Source of the DNA: Prorocentrum cordatum
Lineage: Eukaryota; Sar; Dinophyceae; Prorocentrales; Prorocentraceae
DNA length: 64,000 bases
Assembly: GCA_963575745.1 (NCBI GenBank)
Contig: CAUYUJ010019627.1
Span: forward strand, 434,164-498,163
Reading direction: 5' to 3'
The translations under genes were made by a program, and so were the position numbers. Positions 10,085-20,934 of the stretch are shown piece after piece. Every line of letters begins with the position of its first letter. Position 1 is the stretch's first letter. Below the pieces are notes generated by a model. That model was not told the DNA's origin. It made no database searches and saw only the letters and a list, made by a program, of their open reading frames with translations.

Positions 10085-11450
10085 TAAAGCTGCGACCAGT
10101 TCGCACATCGCAGCCCCCCGGGGATGGCGAGATCCAATTGAAGTTTGCGTAAGGCATCACTCCGCTGGACCCCGCAGCAGCCTCCAAAAGTGGCGACCGT
10201 GTCGCAGATCGCAGCGCCCCTCACAGGGATGGCGGGGTCGAGTTTCGACCCGCAGGGGGCGTCACTCTGTTGGACCCCCCAGCAGCCTTCGAACGTGTCG
10301 ACAATTTCGCAGACCGCAGTTCCCCAAGAATGGCGAGGTCTAATTTCTGTTTGCGTGGGGCATCATTCCAGTGGACCCCTTGGCAGTCCTAGAAGATGGC
10401 GACCGTTATCGCAGCCCCCCAAGGGATGGCGAGGTGTAATTTCGGTTTGCGTGGGGCGTCGCTCCGCTGGACCCCCCAGAAGCCCCAAAAATGACGACAG
10501 TTTCGCAGATCGCAGCCCTCCAGGGATGACGAGGTTGAACTTAGGTTCGGGTGGGCGCCAGCCCGCTGGACCCCCCAGCGGCCTTCGAAAGTGGCGATCG
10601 TTTCGCAGATGACACCCCCCAGGGCGGGCGAGGTTTAATATCTAATGTAGGTTTGAATGGGGCGTCATTCGGCTGGAACTCCCAGCAGTCCTCGAACATG
10701 GCGACCGTTTCGCAGATCGCAGCTTCCCCAAGGATGACGGGGCCTTATATACGTTCCGTGGGGCGTCATTCTGCTGGACCCTCACCAGCCTCCTGACGTG
10801 AAGCAGTTCCTCAGACAGCAGTCCCACAAGGATGGCGAGGTGTAATTTCGGTTTGCGTGGGGCGTCGCTCCGCTGGACCCCCCAGAAGCCCCAAAAATGA
10901 CGACAGTTTCGCAGATCGCAGCCCTCCAGGGATGACGAGGTTGAACTTAGGTTCGGGTGGGCGCCAGCCCGCTGGACCCCCCAGCGGCCTTCGAAAGTGG
11001 CGATCGTTTCGCAGATGACACCCCCCAGGGCGGGCGAGGTTTAATATCTAATGTAGGTTTGGATGGGGCGTCATTCGGCTGGAACTCCCAGCAGTCCTCG
11101 AACATGGCGACCGTTTCGCAGATCGCAGCTTCCCCAAGGATGACGGGGCCTTATATACGTTCCGTGGGGCGTCATTCTGCTGGACCCTCACCAGCCTCCT
11201 GACGTGAAGCAGTTCCTCAGACAGCAGTCCCACAAGGATGGCGAGGTTTAATTTCGGTTTGCGTGGGGCGTCATTCCGGTGGACCCCCCAGCAGCTCTAG
11301 AAAGTTGCGACCATTTCGCAGATCGCAGCCCCCCAAGGGACGTCGAGGTGTAATTTCGGTTTGCGTGGAGCGTCGCTCCATTTTACCCCCAACCAACCTT
11401 CGAAAGCAGCCACCGTTCCGCGGATTGCAGCCTCCCTGGATGGCGAAATC
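10085..11450 (+). repeat. Diverged satellite array with 406-bp duplication
   Basis: About 14 diverged relatives of the 102-bp unit (CAGCCCCCC, AAGTGGCGA.CGTTTCGCAGAT, GGGGCGTCA) lie in tandem. Within it, about 10424-10829 and 10830-11235 are near-identical copies 406 bp apart. Identical short frames at 10551 and 10957 differ by one residue. Confidence 0.8.
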
Positions 11451-11489
11451 AGATTGCGAAGGCCTTACGGCCAGTGCCGCCGACCCTGA

Positions 11490-12150
11490 AGGGCGACGAC
11501 GACGACGGCGACGGCGACGGCGACGACGAGCGCTCTCGGGGGTCTCTTGAGGGTAGTTTTGGGGCCTCTTCGGAGGCTCTTGGGGCCTCTTGGGAGCTTC
11601 GTGGGGGCCTCTTGGGGCTTCCTGGGGGTCTCTTGGGGGCCTCTTGGGGCCTCTTGGGGGGCTTCTTGGGGGCCTCTGGGGGCCGCCCGGGCGCCTCTCA
11701 GGGCGAGGGCTCGAAATGTCCGTTCGGCTCCCCTGTCTGGGCTCCCTCTTGGAGCCGTCTTCGGGGCCTCTTGGGCCGTCTTGGGGGCCTCTTGGGTCGT
11801 CTTGGGGCCATCTTGGGTCGTCTTGGGGCCGTCTTGGGGGCCTCTTGGGCCGTCTTGGGGCGATATTTGGGGCCTCTTGGGCCGTCTTGAAGCGTCGGGA
11901 AGCCGAAAACGCGAGAACTCCAAAAACCGTCAAAAAACAAAGGGAATGCTATGATTTTTGCACCTTGGGGCCTTCTTGGGAGTGCTTTTGGAGGCCTTTT
12001 GGGACGTTCTCGAAACCTCTTGAGCCGTCTGGAGGCTACTTTGGCGTGTTCGACCGATAGTTCGGCGATGCGGGGCCCTCGAGGACCGTCTTGGAGCCTC
12101 TTGGGGCACTTTTGCCGCGTCTTGGGGGTTTTCTGGGCCCCAGAACCGCC
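11490..12150. repeat. CTCTTGGGG minisatellite (inverted relative of 1-470)
   Basis: After a CGACGACGGCGACGG patch, degenerate TCTTGGGGGCC units run to about 11,890. An inverted copy of the T-rich flank (GAAGCCGAAAACGCGAGAA) follows at about 11,898. It may be the body of a decayed introner-like element, but no terminal repeats were found. Confidence 0.7.
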
Positions 12151-12294
12151 CAGGGGGGAGGCGTATCTGGGTGGCGACCCCCCCCCCCGGTGGGGAAGGG
12201 ATCAAAGGGAAGGGGCTTCCCTTCGACTCAGCGACAACGTTACTCAATGTCGCTTTGGCTAGCGCGCTTCAGGATGAGGGCCCATGGAAAAGAG

Positions 12295-12720
12295 ACTGGG
12301 GACGACGGAGACGACGAGGAGACGACGGAGACGGAGGCGACGACGGAGACGACGAGGAGACGACGAGGAGACGACGGAGATTACACGACAACGACGACGA
12401 CGACGGCGACCAACGGAAGAGCGTCTTCCACACGCCGAGGGTCGGCGGATTTCGGTCCGCGTGAGGAGCCAGTCCGCTGGACCCCAAGCAGCCCTCGAAA
12501 GTGGCGGCAGGCTCGCAGATGGCAGCCACCACAAGAAATTCGAAGTCATGTAGGACGTCATCGTAGGAGGCAGGATGGCAGGCAGGACAAAAGGCAGGAT
12601 GGCATGCAGGATGACTGACAGGCAAGAAGAAATGGGGCGGGAAGGAGGTGTGCGACCAAAGTGTTCTCTCCAAAGCGAGAACCAACGCACGAAGGTTGGA
12701 ACAAAATACGCGCGGCGACC
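12295..12720 (+). repeat. GACGAC tract, single satellite unit and tail
   Basis: A GAC/GACGGA tract (12295-12415) is followed by one diverged satellite unit (CCCAAGCAGCCCTCGAAAG). Then comes the GGCAGGATGGCAGGCAGG tail with CGAGAACCAACGCACGA. This is the fourth copy of the composite tail. Confidence 0.65.
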
Positions 12721-12954
12721 AGCGGGCTCGCGGGACAAGAGGCCCCAGCACGAGAGCAGCGAAGCAAACCGTGCCCGAATGCGCAGCGGGCTGCAGGCAT
12801 GATCCCACCGCGCAGTGGAGACGCGGCGATGCTCCCGCTGGTAAGCCCCAGGACGTGTGTTAGCCCACATGTGTATACGTGTGTGTGTGTGTGCGTGTGT
12901 GTGTGCTACCATCCCGATCAGCGGGGTTCTGGGCGGAATGCAATTGGACGGGAG

Positions 12955-13605
12955 GCGGGCTGCCTTGGCCCATTCAACCGACCACCTACGCAGGCAAACT
13001 ACCCAAATTCGCAAAGGGGGCCCCGAGAAAGTATGCAACCTCTGGAACTCCTATCGCCCACCTCCCGCAGGCAGTGGACATAGGCAACGATCCCATCGGG
13101 TGCAGCTGGGAGTTCCTCCATTTGGGACTCCGGGCTTGCAGGCCCCGGCTCCCGCGAACTACTCCCCCAATATTGGCACCGGGCACCAAGCCGGGCACAG
13201 CCACAGCAAAACCAGGATCAGTCCGTCCGCTGAACCACAACGCACGGGCCCAGCGCCCGAGCCAGTACCCCTGATCAGGGGCCAACCCGCGACACCACGG
13301 TAAGAAAAGACCCAGGGGCAGCCAGCGGGTCGGCCCAGAGGTCCTGTGGTCGCGCAATCCCCTTCAGAAGCGCCCTCCCCGAGCGAAGCCAGCACCCCAG
13401 CTGGGGACCTCCGTCCGCTCTCGCAGTCCCCACTTGCGCAGCGAAGCCGACTTTGACCCCGACGCACTAACCAGCCCCCCCGCCGACGAGCAGGAGCGCT
13501 CACCACCCGACCTCCCAGCCCCTCCCACCACCGACGCAGGAAAAGCAAACGGCACTGACCTGGTAGCGGAAGGGGACGAGCCCAAAGAATTCGACGGTGA
13601 GCGCG
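12955..13605 (+). CDS. Weak plus-strand coding candidate
   Basis: Two adjoining plus-strand open frames have more protein-like composition than their surroundings. One ends near 13,300, where the sequence CACG|GTAAGA could be a splice donor. The other runs about 13,275-13,630 and includes a Pro/Asp/Glu-rich piece (ADEQERSPPDLPAPPTTDAG). A possible donor GACG|GTGAGC lies near 13,598. The minus strand is also open (about 13,159-13,662) but reads as Arg/Trp-rich and unnatural. No domain was recognised. Every other credible exon in the window is on the minus strand, so treat this with caution. Confidence 0.22.
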
Positions 13606-13624
13606 CGCGCGCGCAAGGCACCCA

Positions 13625-14455
13625 GAATTGAGGATCAACTCGCCGGCGGCTCCGACCTTCACGGGAGGCTATGATAGACCGTCATTGGATGTGGATATCA
13701 AAACCGAATTGGGGATGACACATTATATTGCAATAGAGACATTGCAATCGAGACACGCCGTTTTCTCTGGTGCAGAACGGGAACGATATTACTACTCACA
13801 AATCTAGCATTGCTCACGACACAAAGACCACGACATCCGACGATACCATAGCACAGCGAATGTGAGCACGCGACTAAACCTGCACAACACACGTCACACG
13901 CAAAAATTGCACATCTAGACATAACAGTATGATCAGCTAGGCTTGCTAGGCTGAGTTGGTTCAGGGTTAAAGCTTAGGGCGTGTCCTTGTCCATCCTCAC
14001 CCTTCCCATTCTCCCGCCCCCAGTCCGAGGGCCTGGGACCCGCTGGGGCCTTGTGGGTACGCAGCGTCCAACATGCCCTTGGGCCCTTGGGGGGACCTCG
14101 GAAACCATTGATTTGCATGAAGCGTCGTGCGATTGTTTGCCCTCTGGAAGGCGGGGGGAGGGCGTTCGGAGGAGCGTGGGCTCGGGAGGGGGTAAGGGAA
14201 AGAGGGGGAATTGCCACGACGCACCCAGCGCACTCCCTTCTCTGATCGAGGGCATCCAAGGTAGCTCCGAGACGCGCCAAAACGCGCCCAAGAGAGCTCC
14301 CTGAGGCCCTCGAGAAGCGCCCAACAGGCACCACATGCCCCCCAAGATGCCCCAGGGCCATCGAAGGATACGATAATGTCATGGGGCGCCTGTTGGCAGG
14401 CTGGTTTCTCATTCCCAACCATCCTGTGGTGTTGGGTCTTCGTTTGGAAGAGACA
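13625..14455. other. Unassigned; no gene seen
   Basis: 13.63-13.98 kb is AT-richer unique sequence. 14.0-14.4 kb is GC-rich, with minus-strand open frames driven by CTTGGGG-like composition. Nothing is recognised. Confidence 0.3.
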
Positions 14456-14464
14456 GCGCCCCGC

Positions 14465-14660
14465 GTTCCGGTGGTGATGGTGTTGGTGGTGGTGGTGGTG
14501 GTGATGGTGGTGGTGGTGGTGGTGGTGGTGGTTTTGGTGGTGGCGGGGTCCAAGTGTGTGTGTGTGTGTGCGCGTGCGTGTGTGTGTGATGTGTGCGTGT
14601 GTGTGCTGTATGTGTGTGTTGGTGGCGGTGGTGGTGGGAAGGGGGGGAAGGGTGAGGCTG
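14465..14660 (+). repeat. GGT then GT microsatellites
   Basis: (GGT)n at 14,478-14,545 is followed by (GT)n with CG interruptions. It precedes the 90-bp repeats, as the equivalent tract does at 29.8-30.3 kb. Confidence 0.9.
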
Positions 14661-14664
14661 TCCA

Positions 14665-15240
14665 CGACGACACCAGCTGACGTCGACACCAGCTGAACCC
14701 TGCCCCCCAAACAAGAGAACCAGTCTTCCAAAACAAACGGGTTACACCGACAGGGCTGCGACGACGACCACGACGACCATGACGACGACGACGACGACGA
14801 CGTGAGGACCGCGACCAGAACGTCACAACGGCCACGGCGACGACGTCTGAGAAATCGATGGCCGCGACGACACCCGCTGCATCCCACTCCCCAACTAGGG
14901 GAACCCGTCTTCATGAAAAGGGAAGCGCCGACAGGGCTGCGACGACGACCATGACGAGGACGACGACGATGCAGCGACGTCGGAGAAGACACATATTCAT
15001 GCTGAACTTGGCTCCAGAAAGCGATAGACCGTCCACGTAAACAGTGATCTGCGATCAGGGCGGCGAACTTGAAAAAAACAAGGTACGCCGACAGGGCTGC
15101 AACGACGATAGCGACGACCATGACGAGGACGGCAACGACGACGATGACGGCCACGACGACGAAGACGACAGCGATTCCAGCTGAACGTGTCTCCATAATG
15201 CTGTAACCAGCCCCCATAAACAGAGATGCCCCGACGTGGC
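14665..15240 (+). repeat. About 90-180 bp repeat carrying CCGACAGGGCTGCG
   Basis: Units start with ACACCAGCTGAAC, contain CTTCAT/CTTCC and AAA-rich parts, then CCGACAGGGCTGCGACGACGACC and a GAC tract. Copies lie at about 14,690, 14,870, 14,995 and 15,175. The same family is at 30,345-30,650 (plus) and 30,965-31,185 (inverted). Confidence 0.7.
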
Positions 15241-15334
15241 TGTGTGGCTGGTGGGTGAGTGAGGGTGGAAGTGAGGGCGATGTGAGGGTCGGAGGGGGGG
15301 GGGGCGTGAGGACGAGGGTAAAGGTGCGTGTGTG

Positions 15335-15833
15335 GGTGGGTGTGAGTGGTGGTGGTGGTGGTGGTGGTGGTGGTGGTGGTGGTGGTGGTGGTGGTGGTGG
15401 TGGTGGTGGTGGTGGTGGTGGTGGTGGTGGTGAGTGTGTGGTGGGTGGGAGGTTGGGTGGGCGGGTGGGGTGGGATGGGGTGGGGTGGCGTGGTGGTGTG
15501 TGGTGTTGGTGGTGATGGTGATGGTGTTGGTGGTGTTGGTGGTGGTGGTGGTGTGTACGTGTATGGGTGATGTGTGTATGATGTGTGTGTGTGTGAGTTG
15601 TGTGTGTGCTGGTGGCGGTTTTAGTGGGAGAATGGGTCGAGGGTGAGGCTAGGAGGATGGAATGGGGGGGAGGGAGGGCGGGGGGACTCTGGGGGGCGGG
15701 ATGGGCGGGATGGGGGGGATGTGCGTATGGGTGGTGGTGGTGGCGGGTAGTGGTTGTGGTGGTGGTGGTGGTGGTGGTGGTGGTGGTGGTGGTGGCGGTG
15801 GTGGTGGTGGTGGTGGTGGTGGTTTTGGTGGTG

Positions 15834-15896
<63 letters not shown>

Positions 15897-15975
15897 TGAG
15901 TGTGCGTGTGCGCGCGTGTGTGTGTGTGTGCGTATGTGCGTGCGTGCGTGCGTGCGTGTGCGTGTGCGTGTGCGT

Positions 15976-16008
<33 letters not shown>

Positions 16009-16095
16009 GGTGTGTGCGTGTGTGTGTGTGTGTTCGTGTGCATGTGTGCGTGCGTGCGTGCGTGATTGTGTGTGTGCGTGCGTCCGTGTGATGTA
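15335..16095 (+). repeat. GGT / GT / GCGT microsatellite cluster
   Basis: (GGT)n occupies 15,350-15,431, with mixed G-rich DNA to 15,740, (GGT)n at 15,745-15,835 and (GT)n/(GCGT)n at 15,836-16,090. Poly-Val, Trp and Cys-Val frames are artefacts. Confidence 0.95.
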
Positions 16096-16144
16096 TACGA
16101 CGGTGGTCGGGTGGGGGGGGGTCAGGAAGGCTTCACGCTGGGAG

Positions 16145-17090
16145 TCCCAGCGGAAAGGTCTTCACTGAAGATCTTCATGTCGGGAGTCGTTCGGGCCTCC
16201 AGCTCGCCAACGAACGCCCCAAGTGGCATCTAAGACTGCCCAAAAAGCCCCCAGGACAATAGACAGCCCCAGAGGCCCCCCGCCAGGCCCACGAGGCCCC
16301 CAACGGGAAGATCTTCGCTGACGATCTTCACGAGGGGAGCCGTTTGGGCCCCCAAATCGTCTAAGAAAGGCACAGGTGCCTGATATTGCCCACAAAGCCA
16401 CCAGGAAAGTCCTATGGGTTCTCGCCCAGAAGATCTTTCCGCGGGTGGCGGTTTGGGGCCTCCTGATCGTCCAAAAAAGCTCCAGGTAGCCACCCAGAAG
16501 CATCTAATTTGTTCTGGGGCTTCCCCCTTGTGGGGCCGTCTAGGTTCCCTCTGGGGCATTCTTGGGCCCTCCTCGGGCATTCCTGGGGCCGTCTTGGGCG
16601 CCCACGAAGGCTCCGAGAGGCAGCCCCAAGAGGGCTCAAGAGGGCCCAAAGAAGCCCAAAACCCAACAGGGCCAACTCCGCAAACTATAACATGGGTCTG
16701 GGGTGTCCTCCTCTTGGGGCTGCCGTGTGTCCCTCAGGGGCCCTCTTGGGCGCCTCTTGGGGTGCTTCTAGGGCAGTCTTGGGCGCGTGAGGAGGCCCCG
16801 AGAGGGCCCCGAGAGAGCCCTGAGAGGGCCCCAAGAGAGCATGACGAGGGCCCAAGAGGGCCCATTCAGAAACACAATATGTGTCTGGTGCTTCCCCCTC
16901 TTAGGGGCCGTCTAGGGCCCCTCTAGCGAACTCCCGGCTCCGAGGAGCTCCACGGGCCTCGAGAGGGGCCTCAGAGGGCCCATTCAGGAACATGTAACAT
17001 CGTTCTGGCGCGTCTCCCTGTTGGGTCCTCTTCGGCCGCTCTTGGGCCCGCCTGGGCCCTTTTGGAGCCGCGTGGGGGCCCTATAACGGC
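16145..17090. repeat. GGCCCCAAGAG minisatellite block
   Basis: This block first has two to three copies of a GAAGATCTTC.CTGA.GATCTTCA motif (about 16,155-16,345). It then has TCTTGGGCC/GGGCCC units like the bodies of the introner-like elements. No clear inverted terminal repeats were found, so it may be a decayed copy. Confidence 0.6.
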
Positions 17091-18156
17091 ATGAGGCCCA
17101 GGAACACCAGGCTACTTCAATACGCCATCCGCCCTTCCCTGGCCACTCTCCCTCCCCCCTCTCCACCGTTGCTTCCCCAAGTGTGTCCAAGACACCAGTT
17201 TCACGCCAGCTGGGCAAGCAGGTCGTGGAATGGTTTGATACAGCGATGCCCAAACGTTTGGCCACATAGGCGTTTCCAAAAAGCAGGGAGCGGCAATGAT
17301 AGCCGTATTAGGCGTCTTCAATGCACACGTGTGTGTATATATATGTATATGCACGTAGACGCGAGCGGCCCATTCATAAGTGGTGGTCGCACCCTCACTA
17401 TCCCAGACGTGTGAGCGAACAATCGGCGATGGCCACATACGGAGATCCACTAAGCGTAGCTCCACCGACGGCTCTGTCGGAGGGGCCCAGACATCGATCA
17501 TTGCGGGGACGAGGGGGGGTTCAGCCCAGGAAGCAGGCGGGCTGCGCGTCGCCGCGTTCCCTTCCCCTCGCGTTCTGTTACCAGTTGTCCCCCCCCCTCT
17601 CCGCGTTTAGGGTGGGAATGGGGGAAGGAGGGACCGCTGCTCCTCTGTTCCTTGCCCTGGAAAACCCAAGCTCCTGGCCCTCCCCCCGCCCCCCATCCCT
17701 CCCAACATGCACCCTCATCATCCTCCTTACCCCTTTCCGTGTTCTATGCGACTTGTTTGGGCAACGTTTCGGGAGGGGGTTTGGGGAATGCGCGAAGCTT
17801 CCAGGGACCAACATGTTTTATATTGCGGCATCCCTCACCCTCCTCCTCATCATCAGCATCATTTTTCTCTTCCTCCTCCTCCTTCTCCTCATGTCGCCTC
17901 CTCCTCCTGCCCACCCCCCGCCCCCACCCTTCTTTCCTCCACCGCGATCCCTCCTCAGTTTGTGCAAGACGGAGCGCTCCTCAGGGAGCAGCGGGCTGCG
18001 CGACCCGCTCGGCCTGGGCCATGGCGTCCCAGGCGTCAAAGAGATCCTCCGCCTACAGGGCGGGATCATGAAGCACGTGAACCTGCCCGCGGCCACCATG
18101 AAGCCATGGGCTAATGGTGGTCGCAGGCAAGGTGGTGGCCCCCAACAACCCACAAC
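17091..18156. other. Unassigned; pyrimidine-rich non-coding sequence
   Basis: Unique sequence with a TATATATGTATATG patch near 17,336 and CCTCCTCC-rich DNA at 17,640-17,940. The minus-strand frame continuing below the donor at 18,157 becomes Lys/Arg/Gly low complexity and is judged intronic. Confidence 0.4.
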
Positions 18157-18864
18157 CTGGTCGACCCGCGTTTCCCACATCTCTTTGTAGAGCCCCTCAG
18201 CGATCGTGAGCTCTTCGTCCTGCCCCGCGGCGCGCATCGCGTCGGCGAACGCCTTCCAGGCGACGCGCGCGCTGAAGTACGCCTCGAAGCCGCGATTGTA
18301 TTCCTCCTCCATGTGCCGATGCGCTGCCGCCACGCTGCCCCACCAGGTGGGAAGCTCAGTCGAATCGGGCAGGCCGGCGCCAAAGCCAAGGACGCCAAGG
18401 GGCTGCTGCACCCAGTCGACGCCCGTGCTGCCATCCGCGTCCGCCTCCTGGAGCGGCTCGAGCCGCTGGCGTTTGGCAGAGCGTTCATCAGGTTCCTCAG
18501 CAGCCTTCTCGGCCGCGGCATCGCCATGGCCCACCTCGGGCCCTTCGGGCTTTGCCTGCACGGGCGCCTTCGGAGTCGCGACAGCTTTCGCTGTCTGGGC
18601 CGCAATGACCACGATCGACTCAGGCGGCGGCTTTGGCGGTGGTCGAGGCCGATGCGCCTTGGTGGGCGGTGGGACATGGCGCCCAAGCGGCGGCACGTAG
18701 GGGATCTTGCCAAAGCCAGGTGGCGGCTGGAAGGGGATGGCTTTCGCAGGTGGCGGGCGCTCACGCTGGCAGTGGGGACGCAACACGCCCCCGCCCCGCA
18801 ACGGGCGGGCGAGCGAGGACACCCACAGCTTGAGCCCGCCACAGCCACGGGTCAGCGCATCCAT
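18157..18864 (-). CDS. Exon, unknown protein (Pro-rich then helical)
   Basis: This minus-strand frame runs from an ATG at 18,864 (the frame stays open to 19,038) to a donor CCAG|GTTGTG at 18,157/18,156. It gives 236 codons ending in phase 0. The first half is Pro/Lys-rich (IPFQPPPGFGKIPYVPPLG). A charged helical half follows (WWGSVAAAHRHMEEEYNRGF) with a Trp/Tyr-rich segment. Codon third positions are strongly G/C, unlike the low-complexity DNA on either side. It may belong to the same gene as the exon at 19.64-20.36 kb, which lies 5' of it. The intervening 0.7 kb is GA-rich. No domain was recognised. The true acceptor is undetermined. Confidence 0.5.
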
Positions 18865-18889
18865 CACGGCGAGTCGAATCCTCGGCGGA

Positions 18890-19600
18890 GCCACCCAACC
18901 ACCGCACGGAGCGGCAACGAGGCGACACCGAGGCGGCACGGGCGGCAACCAAACCACTACAGACCCGCCCAGCGCAAGAGGCGGCAACGAGGCGGCATCC
19001 TGTTTGCGTTCGTCCCCCGTCACCGTCGCCCTTCTCATCCGCGCCCTCTGTTGCTAATGCCCCTCCTCCTTATTATCCTCTTCTCGTCCTCTACCATCCC
19101 GTTCTCTCTCCCCGCCGCCCTTTTTGCATCCTTGCCTTCCCCCACTCCGTCTCTATCTCCGCACCCCATCCCCTCATCGTACCCCTTCCCCCCTTGCCAC
19201 CCCCCTCCCCGCCACCCCGTCGCCATCACGAAAACGAACAGATAAGGTAAGCGGAAGAAAGGGAAGGGGAGGAGGAAGAGGAAGCGGAGGAGGAGGAGGA
19301 GACGGGGATGATGGGGATGAGGATGAGCCTGAGGAGGAGGAGGGGGAGGAGGAGGGGAATGAAGCAGGAGGAGGAGGAGGAGACGGTGGAGGCGGAGGAG
19401 GAGGGGGGAGCAGGAGGAGGAGGAGGAAGATGAGGAGGCAGAGGTGGAAGAATGACTTAAGGAAGAACGGAGGGAGAAGGGGGGGGCGGAGGATGGGAAG
19501 CCAGGGGGAAGGGGAGAGGGAACCGGATGATGAGGAGGAAGGTGATGCTGCAGTTGAAGATGGCAAGATGGCGATGTCGATGTTGATGAGGACGTTGATG
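18890..19600. other. Intronic low-complexity DNA
   Basis: C-rich sequence to about 19,240, then (GGA)-rich purine DNA at 19,245-19,600. It lies between two minus-strand exons. Confidence 0.5.
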
Positions 19601-19641
19601 ACACTAGCGATGAGGGGTACGACAGTCCTGGAGATAATGAC

Positions 19642-20362
19642 CTGGGTGTGCCACTCCGACATGGTCCATGGTGGGGTGATCATTGGGCGTCCCTTCCCCA
19701 TCCCCTGCGGCCGTCTGGTAGAAGACCTCCACCTGCATATTCTGCTCGCCCGACGACCCGATAAGCCAACCCTTCATCTCCTGGCCGAACCCGCAGTCAG
19801 GCATTTCGACATACGTGCTCTCCAAGCCCAGCTGCTTTGCTGTGAACGTGGCGTCTCCAACCTTCAGGCTGGTGCTCTTGCCTTGGATGAGCTCGCCCTT
19901 GCGACTGAGCCTGACTCCTAGCATCGTTTTTGTGCCTGCACTCTCTCTGGGTTGGGCGAGACAAACCTTGCTACCTGCCGCCAAGTCAGCTGGCGATGCC
20001 ACATCCTTCAACGCGTGTTGGGCCTCCCTGGCAATCTTAGCCCTCATCTTGAAAGCCTCGTCGTTTTTGATTTTGGCTGCGAACTGCTTGTATGTCGTGA
20101 TTGATGCCAAAGGAGTCCACAACCAGTAACACTCCGTGCACTGTCTGCGGGACGCGTTTGGCAAGTTGTCCGCCTTGGCAAAGTTAACATCCTGGCTGTT
20201 TGCTGGGCAACTGTCGCAATGCTCCAAACCTGAACCAGACGGACGCCGTCCACCACGCTGCCGCCCACTCGACTCACTGTCTGACTCGACTGCTGGTTTT
20301 CTCACACCTTTTCGAACCTTTCCACCTTTGTGTTGCTCCGTGCCGGCAACGCGTTTCCCCAT
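19642..20362 (-). CDS. Exon with Cys-rich motif, likely 5' coding exon
   Basis: The minus-strand frame begins at an ATG at 20,362 (MGKRVAGTEQHKGG). It ends at a donor CCCAG|GTCATT at 19,642/19,641 in phase 1, giving about 240 codons. After a basic, Ser-rich N-terminus (KVRKGVRKPAVESDSES) come two CxxC pairs about 30 residues apart (CDSC ... CTECYW), a plausible zinc-binding module. Next is a Lys/Ala-rich helix and a globular-looking segment (GDATFTAKQLGLESTYVEMP). The frame is open 13 codons upstream of the ATG, so an upstream acceptor cannot be excluded. From memory the CxxC...CxxCY arrangement resembles N-terminal exons of uncharacterised dinoflagellate proteins; this is unverified. Confidence 0.72.
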
Positions 20363-20527
20363 GAGTGCCAGGTACCCCGAGACGTGCGAAACAGGTGGCA
20401 ACGCACGGTTGACAAGGTGATAGTGTGCACAGCTCGGGGACGCACGGAAGCAATTTCAGAAGAGCCAAAGATGGCCACGGGCGGTGTCGACGCTATGTGG
20501 CTGCTAATCCCACGAACCCGCTGGGCG

Positions 20528-20706
20528 GAGGCGGTTACCTAGGCCGCCTAACTTCGCGCATCGCGCCCCGCGACGCGCGGTTATCTTCGCGCCCTCGCGC
20601 CTTCACGCCGCCCCCCATTGGGAAACCGACGCTCGCTCTGGCCCAGGCCGCGACGCGCGAAGCGTGGTTATCCCCGCGCCCCTGGGGGTGACCTGGTGAC
20701 CTGGTT
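20528..20706 (+). mobile_element. Dispersed GC-rich element, copy 1
   Basis: It begins GGTTACCTAGGCCGCCTAAC and continues TTCGCGCATCGCGCCCCGCG. It ends CCCTGGGGGTGACCTGGTG. Co-linear with 38,128-38,330. Rich in short CGCG-centred palindromes. The outer GGTTACC and GGTGACC are weakly inverted. It lies 5' of the exon at 19.64-20.36 kb. Confidence 0.65.
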
Positions 20707-20930
20707 TACAGCGCTTCCTCGTTTCACCGCAGTATTTCCTTTCAGAGGGCAGGTGAGCCTTCCCACGGTAAGATGGCCTCCAGACAGCTTCAGAGAGCAC
20801 ACGACATCCCAAGTGGGTTAACGTATCCCAAGATGGCACATGGGGGGACCAATGGCCCAAGTCCTTAGGGTGGCGACAAATTGCCACGAGGATCCCCAAG
20901 GACGCCCCAAGAGGCCGAAACGTCGTCGCT
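20706..20930. other. Unassigned short stretch
   Basis: Unique sequence passing into CCCAAGATGGC-type repeat. No gene. Confidence 0.3.
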
Positions 20931-20934
20931 GTTG

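Noticed and set aside
12855-13303. Cys/Val-rich protein around 12,880
   Set aside because: It is translation of the GT microsatellite at 12,875-12,905; only the sequence beyond 12,955 was kept as a weak candidate.
17200-17290. Left end of another plus-strand introner (GCGATGCCCAAACG)
   Set aside because: Only about 14 bp match the sub-terminal motif; CCCCACCAGCC and a right end are missing.
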